From Deltaproteobacteria bacterium (lineage in GTDB: Bacteria > Desulfobacterota > Syntrophia > Syntrophales > UBA2210): a stretch of DNA of 8,210 nt. Position numbers and translations under genes: made by a program. The first letter of the stretch is position 1. Every line of letters starts with the position of its first letter. The notes beneath the pieces are model-generated. The model saw only the letters and a list, made by a program, of their open reading frames with translations. It did no database searches and was not told where the DNA came from. This document shows positions 5,714-8,210 of this stretch, one piece after another. The stretch is from positions 1-8,210 of the forward strand of contig JAFGSH010000222.1 in NCBI GenBank assembly GCA_016934695.1. The letters run 5' to 3'.

Positions 5714-7063
5714 ATGAAAAAAGCAGATGTGGTAGTTTTAGGTGGATTATCAGGCATTACCGCTGGAATCAGTTGCCGGAGACACTATCCCGACAAAAGA
5801 GTCACCCTTATCAGGAAAGAGGGAACGGTACTCATCCCATGCGGCATTCCATATATCTACGGGACGGTGGGCGGTCCGGAAAACAATGTTATCCCGGACG
5901 GCCTTCTGGAAAACAATAACATAGAGCTCATCAAAGGCGAGGCCGTCGACGTCGACCGCGAGAACAAGGTTGTCACCATGAAAGACGGAGAAACTATCGG
6001 ATATGACAAGCTTGTTTTTGCAACCGGTTCTGTTCCGCTCGTTCCTCCCATTCCGGGGATAGAAAAGGAAAATGTGTACCCCGTCAAAAAGGAATTCGAT
6101 TATCTATCGGAAATTTACCGGCACATGAAGGATGTGAAAGACCTGGTAATTATCGGCGGCGGTTTTATCGGCATGGAGTTTGCCGATGAATGCAGAAAAG
6201 GAAGGGATGTCAACGTGACCGTCGTGGAGGCCTTACCCCACTGTCTGCAGATGGCAATGGATGATGAGTTCTGCGAAGAGGCACAGGCGAAACTGGGAGA
6301 AACCGGCGTCAATATCCTGGTAAACGAGAAGGTAGAGGCCATCCTGGGCGATGGAAAAGTCACCGGGGTAAGACTTGCAAACGGCAAAGAGCTCAAGGCC
6401 GACATGGTGATCCTGGGGATCGGTGCTGTCCCCAGCACGGAACTCGCGCAAAAGGCCGGGCTGGAACTCGGGTTCAGAAATACGATCAAGGTGGATCGCT
6501 ATCTGCGGAGCTATACCGACCCGGATATTTATGCCTGCGGCGATTGCGCAGAGAAACAGTCCTTTTTCGACGGAAAACCGATCGGGATCATGCTTGCATC
6601 GATAGCCACTTCGGAAGCGCGGATCGCAGGGGCAAATCTCTTTTCCCCGACTCACCACAATTGCGGCTCTATCAGTGTCTTTTCCACGTTCATCAACGAT
6701 AGGGCCTTCGGTGTCGCGGGCCTTACTGAAAGGACGGCGACCCAACTCGGGGCCAAGATCGTGATCGGCACTGCAGAAGCCCCGGATACCCATCCGGGCG
6801 GCATGCCCAACTCCTGCCACACAAAGGTAAAACTGATATTTTCCAAGGACACGGGTGTGATCCTGGGCGGTTCCATGTCAGGAGGCAAGTCTGTCGGGGA
6901 GATGATCAATGTGGTAAGTGCCTGCATCATGCACAGGATGACGGCGGACGATATCGTGAAATTCCAGATGGGGACCCATCCGGCGCTGACCTCCTCTCCT
7001 ATCATGTATCCCATCGTGAATGCCGCATGCAAGGTAGTCATTCCCCTGAAGGGCTTTAAGTAG
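5714..7063 (+). CDS. FAD/NAD(P)H oxidoreductase of the CoA-disulfide reductase / NADH oxidase / sulfur reductase family
   Basis: A 449-residue cytoplasmic flavoprotein, full length for this branch of the pyridine nucleotide-disulfide oxidoreductases. The FAD-binding glycines are at 10-18 (GGLSGITAG). Cys43 in IPCGIPY is the single redox-active cysteine of this branch, which cycles between thiol and sulfenate, persulfide or CoA mixed disulfide. The NAD(P)H site GGGFIG is at 148-153 and the second FAD motif YACGDCAE at 273-280. A C-terminal dimerisation domain follows, including THP at 421-423. There is no C-terminal rhodanese domain, unlike the polysulfide reductase Npsr of Shewanella. Members reduce CoA disulfide, oxygen, or elemental sulfur and polysulfide, and the substrate cannot be decided from sequence. 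The start is fixed by GGAGGAG (5702-5708) five bases upstream. An ArsR regulator and a glutaredoxin-like gene follow on the same strand, which suggests a thiol-redox role. Confidence 0.93.
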   Translation: MKKADVVVLGGLSGITAGISCRRHYPDKRVTLIRKEGTVLIPCGIPYIYGTVGGPENNVIPDGLLENNNIELIKGEAVDVDRENKVVTMKDGETIGYDKLVFATGSVPLVPPIPGIEKENVYPVKKEFDYLSEIYRHMKDVKDLVIIGGGFIGMEFADECRKGRDVNVTVVEALPHCLQMAMDDEFCEEAQAKLGETGVNILVNEKVEAILGDGKVTGVRLANGKELKADMVILGIGAVPSTELAQKAGLELGFRNTIKVDRYLRSYTDPDIYACGDCAEKQSFFDGKPIGIMLASIATSEARIAGANLFSPTHHNCGSISVFSTFINDRAFGVAGLTERTATQLGAKIVIGTAEAPDTHPGGMPNSCHTKVKLIFSKDTGVILGGSMSGGKSVGEMINVVSACIMHRMTADDIVKFQMGTHPALTSSPIMYPIVNAACKVVIPLKGFK

Positions 7064-7094
7064 GCGCATTCATAAACGAATCAACTTTATTGCA

Positions 7095-7154
7095 GCTGGG
7101 GGGAAGTTGCCGGAGGTATCCGAGGGGATACCTTTCTGCAACCTTTTCCCCGGC
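7095..7154 (+). repeat. Extended hairpin downstream of the flavoprotein gene
   Basis: The core is a perfect 8-bp stem, AGGTATCC (7114-7121) with GGATACCT (7126-7133), around the tetraloop GAGG. Outside it GTTG (7106-7109) pairs with CAAC (7139-7142), and GGGGAA (7100-7105) with TTCCCC (7146-7151). GCT (7095-7097) pairs with GGC (7152-7154), including one T-G wobble. Small bulges separate the blocks. The hairpin begins 32 bases after the stop codon. Only a weak T-run (TTTT at 7158-7161) follows, so it may be a terminator, an mRNA-stabilising 3' end or part of a small RNA. Confidence 0.55.
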
Positions 7155-7192
7155 GCGTTTTCGGGTTATACCTGTCATGTGGAACGCCTGGG

Positions 7193-7226
7193 GGGTGGGT
7201 CGATGTAAATCCCATGACCATCTCCC
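7193..7226 (+). repeat. Second imperfect hairpin in the intergenic region
   Basis: GGTC plus ATG (7198-7205, one bulged G) pairs with CAT plus GACC (7213-7219), and GGG pairs with CCC further out. It is weaker than the preceding hairpin and has no T-tract. Confidence 0.3.
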
Positions 7227-7353
7227 GAACCAGACAAAAATCTTACATCTTAACCATTTCAAAAAACCGCCGCTGTTCGCTATTTTCAAAGTCTTCCTGA
7301 TACCCCATTCCGCCTCACAAGATCCGCACTCCTGATACAAGGAGAACATATCC

Positions 7354-7381
7354 TTGACAAAGAGGAAATCGGTAGTATATT
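7354..7381 (+). promoter_or_regulatory. Sigma-70 promoter of the ArsR-family regulator gene
   Basis: A perfect -35 TTGACA (7354-7359) and a -10 TATATT (7376-7381) are 16 bp apart. Transcription is expected to start near 7388, about 45 bases before the chosen ATG at 7433. Confidence 0.75.
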
Positions 7382-7390
7382 AGGGAATGA

Positions 7391-7411
7391 GAATATATCA
7401 TAATTCGAATT
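7391..7411. promoter_or_regulatory. Candidate operator for the ArsR-family repressor
   Basis: An AT-rich dyad just after the predicted transcription start: GAAT (7391-7394) and ATTC (7403-7406) flank eight bases, and AATTCGAATT (7402-7411) is a perfect 10-bp palindrome. ArsR-family repressors usually bind AT-rich dyads at or just past their own promoter. The position therefore fits autorepression. Binding is inferred. Confidence 0.4.
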
Positions 7412-7432
7412 CTGCAATGGTGGATGAATGCT

Positions 7433-7702
7433 ATGGATTACGAAACCGTATCGGCGTTTTTTAAGGCCATGGGTAACCCCACCCGGCTGAAGATACTGGC
7501 GGAACTGGCAAAAAATGAAAGGTGCGTCGGTGATGTTGAGAGCCTCATAGGATCAGGCCAGGCAAATATCTCTCAACATCTGGCAATCCTGAAACGGAAT
7601 GGAATTGTCGACTGTCGGAAGGAGGGAAATGTGCGGTGCTATTTTCTGAGACAACCGTCTGTGGTGAAAAACATCCTGGAGACGGTCGCAATGGGAGAAT
7701 AA
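7433..7702 (+). CDS. ArsR/SmtB-family winged-helix transcriptional regulator with three cysteines
   Basis: An 89-residue DNA-binding repressor of the ArsR/SmtB family, close to the minimum size for the fold. FFKAMGNPTRLKILAEL (9-25) is the classic helix 1-2 start and the DNA-recognition helix lies in ANISQHLAILKRNG (44-57). The wing runs 58-73. Cys31 in ERCVGDV sits where SmtB has its helix-3 cysteine. Cys61 and Cys69 lie on the two strands of the wing, symmetrical about Gly65. There is no CxC metal motif, so thiol, persulfide or metal sensing are all possible. The ATG at 7433 is chosen over 7424 because GGTGG (7419-7423) is nine bases upstream of it. A strong promoter and an AT-rich dyad lie just upstream. 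The thioredoxin-fold gene follows after 172 bp and the flavoprotein lies upstream. These are the likely targets besides itself. Confidence 0.93.
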   Translation: MDYETVSAFFKAMGNPTRLKILAELAKNERCVGDVESLIGSGQANISQHLAILKRNGIVDCRKEGNVRCYFLRQPSVVKNILETVAMGE

Positions 7703-7874
7703 CCGCCTGGTGAATCACATCGGCACAGAATCGGCGGAGTCGACGGGAAGATGAAGACAGGCGCGTTAATGCGTATGCCGCCATATTCGGCAGGAGTCAT
7801 AGGGCGACGAGCACCAGGTATTACGAGACAGCGCCTTATCGAAAGGATAAATACACGTAAGGAGATGGAAAAGC

Positions 7875-8210
7875 ATGGTATTTGATGATCGGACACGACA
7901 GTATATCAAGGAGAAACTTGAGGAAGAACTCACGAATGATGTGTACATCAAGCTCTTTTCGAGCAGCCTGATTACCGGGAACACCGTCAAAGAGTATACG
8001 GATTTTACAGAAGACTTTTTGAAGGAATTGTCGGAGATTAACGGTAAAATACATGTTGAGCACAATGACATGTATGGAGAAGAGGCACAGAAGAGGAACA
8101 TCACTGTTTCTCCCTCCGTGATCATCGGCGACGGCAACGGATGGTATCCGGTTCAGTATTTCGGAGCCCCCGCGGGACACGAGGCCGCGTCATTCGTAGA
8201 GGCCATATCG
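7875..8210 (+). CDS. Protein-disulfide-oxidoreductase / glutaredoxin-like protein, N-terminal thioredoxin-fold domain (3' end outside window)
   Basis: The frame is open from the ATG at 7875 to the window edge (112 residues, no stop). AAGGAG (7859-7864) lies ten bases upstream. The sequence resembles the first of the two thioredoxin folds of archaeal and bacterial PDO proteins and of the AhpF N-terminal region. It has a leading amphipathic helix (IKEKLEEEL), the strand VYIKLF (23-28), FLKELSEINGKIHVEHND (48-65), a cis-proline site VSPSVII (78-84) and the diagnostic YFGAPAGHEAASFVEAI (95-111). Where PDO has CxxC after the first strand, this protein has SSSLITGNT (29-37), and it has no cysteine at all so far. 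In AhpF the first fold is also inactive and the second carries the CxxC. A second, active fold downstream is therefore expected, possibly fused to a reductase. The gene follows the ArsR gene and may be in its operon. Confidence 0.82.
   Translation, partial: MVFDDRTRQYIKEKLEEELTNDVYIKLFSSSLITGNTVKEYTDFTEDFLKELSEINGKIHVEHNDMYGEEAQKRNITVSPSVIIGDGNGWYPVQYFGAPAGHEAASFVEAIS

Larger units (their letters stand above)
7064..7432. other. 369-bp intergenic region with inverted repeats; no convincing gene
   Basis: The stretch between the flavoprotein and the ArsR gene holds an extended hairpin (7095-7154), a second imperfect hairpin (7193-7226) and a pyrimidine/A-rich middle (about 7230-7350). A promoter and a candidate operator lie at its right end. 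Short open frames exist on both strands, for example 7090-7335 plus and 7056-7349 minus. They have no family resemblance, and the frame on the plus strand lies over the hairpins. Confidence 0.6.

Noticed and set aside
7090..7335. 81-codon open frame between the flavoprotein and the ArsR gene
   Set aside because: No ribosome site, no family resemblance, and it runs across the strong inverted repeats.
7706..7818. 7-bp inverted repeat CCTGGTG / CACCAGG around the ArsR-PDO gap
   Set aside because: The arms are 99 bases apart and only seven bases long, which is expected by chance.
7751..7885. 44-codon open frame overlapping the start of the PDO-like gene by 11 bases
   Set aside because: The purine stretch GGGAAG touches the ATG directly, leaving no normal spacing, and the peptide resembles nothing known. 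It is possible as a leader peptide but not supported.

Overview
The window is a moderately GC-rich bacterial chromosomal segment of about 8.2 kb, densely coding on both strands, with nine supportable genes of which two run off the ends. The gene set suggests a strictly or mostly anaerobic member of the deltaproteobacterial lineage (Desulfobacterota, perhaps Syntrophales-like). The reasons are a CdaA-type cyclic-di-AMP synthase in an otherwise proteobacterial-looking gene set, and a CoA-disulfide/sulfur-reductase-type flavoprotein next to an ArsR regulator and a glutaredoxin-like protein. This placement is an inference from gene families, not a phylogenetic result. I see no mobile element, tRNA, rRNA or CRISPR array.

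Left part (1-1375): two divergent genes for exported proteins of unknown function share a 238-bp intergenic region. The leftward gene (cut off by the window edge) encodes an alanine-rich helical repeat protein and has an almost perfect sigma-70 promoter with a hairpin at the predicted mRNA 5' end. The rightward gene encodes a 233-residue protein with a signal peptide, behind its own good sigma-70 promoter.

Middle part (1401-3743, minus strand): a leftward row of three genes, DHH/DHHA1 phosphoesterase, short-chain dehydrogenase/reductase and a small GIY-YIG nuclease-family protein. The last gene converges on the exported-protein gene with only 25 bp between them.

Cyclic-di-AMP module (2685-5474): the DHH phosphoesterase is divergent from a long gene in which a membrane diadenylate cyclase (CdaA) is fused in one reading frame to its usual partner, a YbbR-domain protein (CdaR). 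The 267-bp region between them holds a 12-bp palindrome, two hairpins on the DHH side and a two-tier stem-loop in the presumed cdaA leader. The simplest reading is a compact synthesis/degradation pair for c-di-AMP. The cyclase carries RHT where the family normally has RHR.

Right part (5475-8210, plus strand): after one or two terminator-like hairpins comes a 449-residue FAD/NAD(P)H oxidoreductase with a single redox cysteine (CoA-disulfide reductase / NADH oxidase / sulfur reductase family). A 369-bp gap with strong inverted repeats and a near-consensus promoter follows. Then come an ArsR-family repressor with three cysteines, two of them placed across the wing hairpin, and the start of a protein-disulfide-oxidoreductase-like protein whose first thioredoxin fold has lost CxxC. 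Together these look like a thiol- or sulfur-responsive redox locus.
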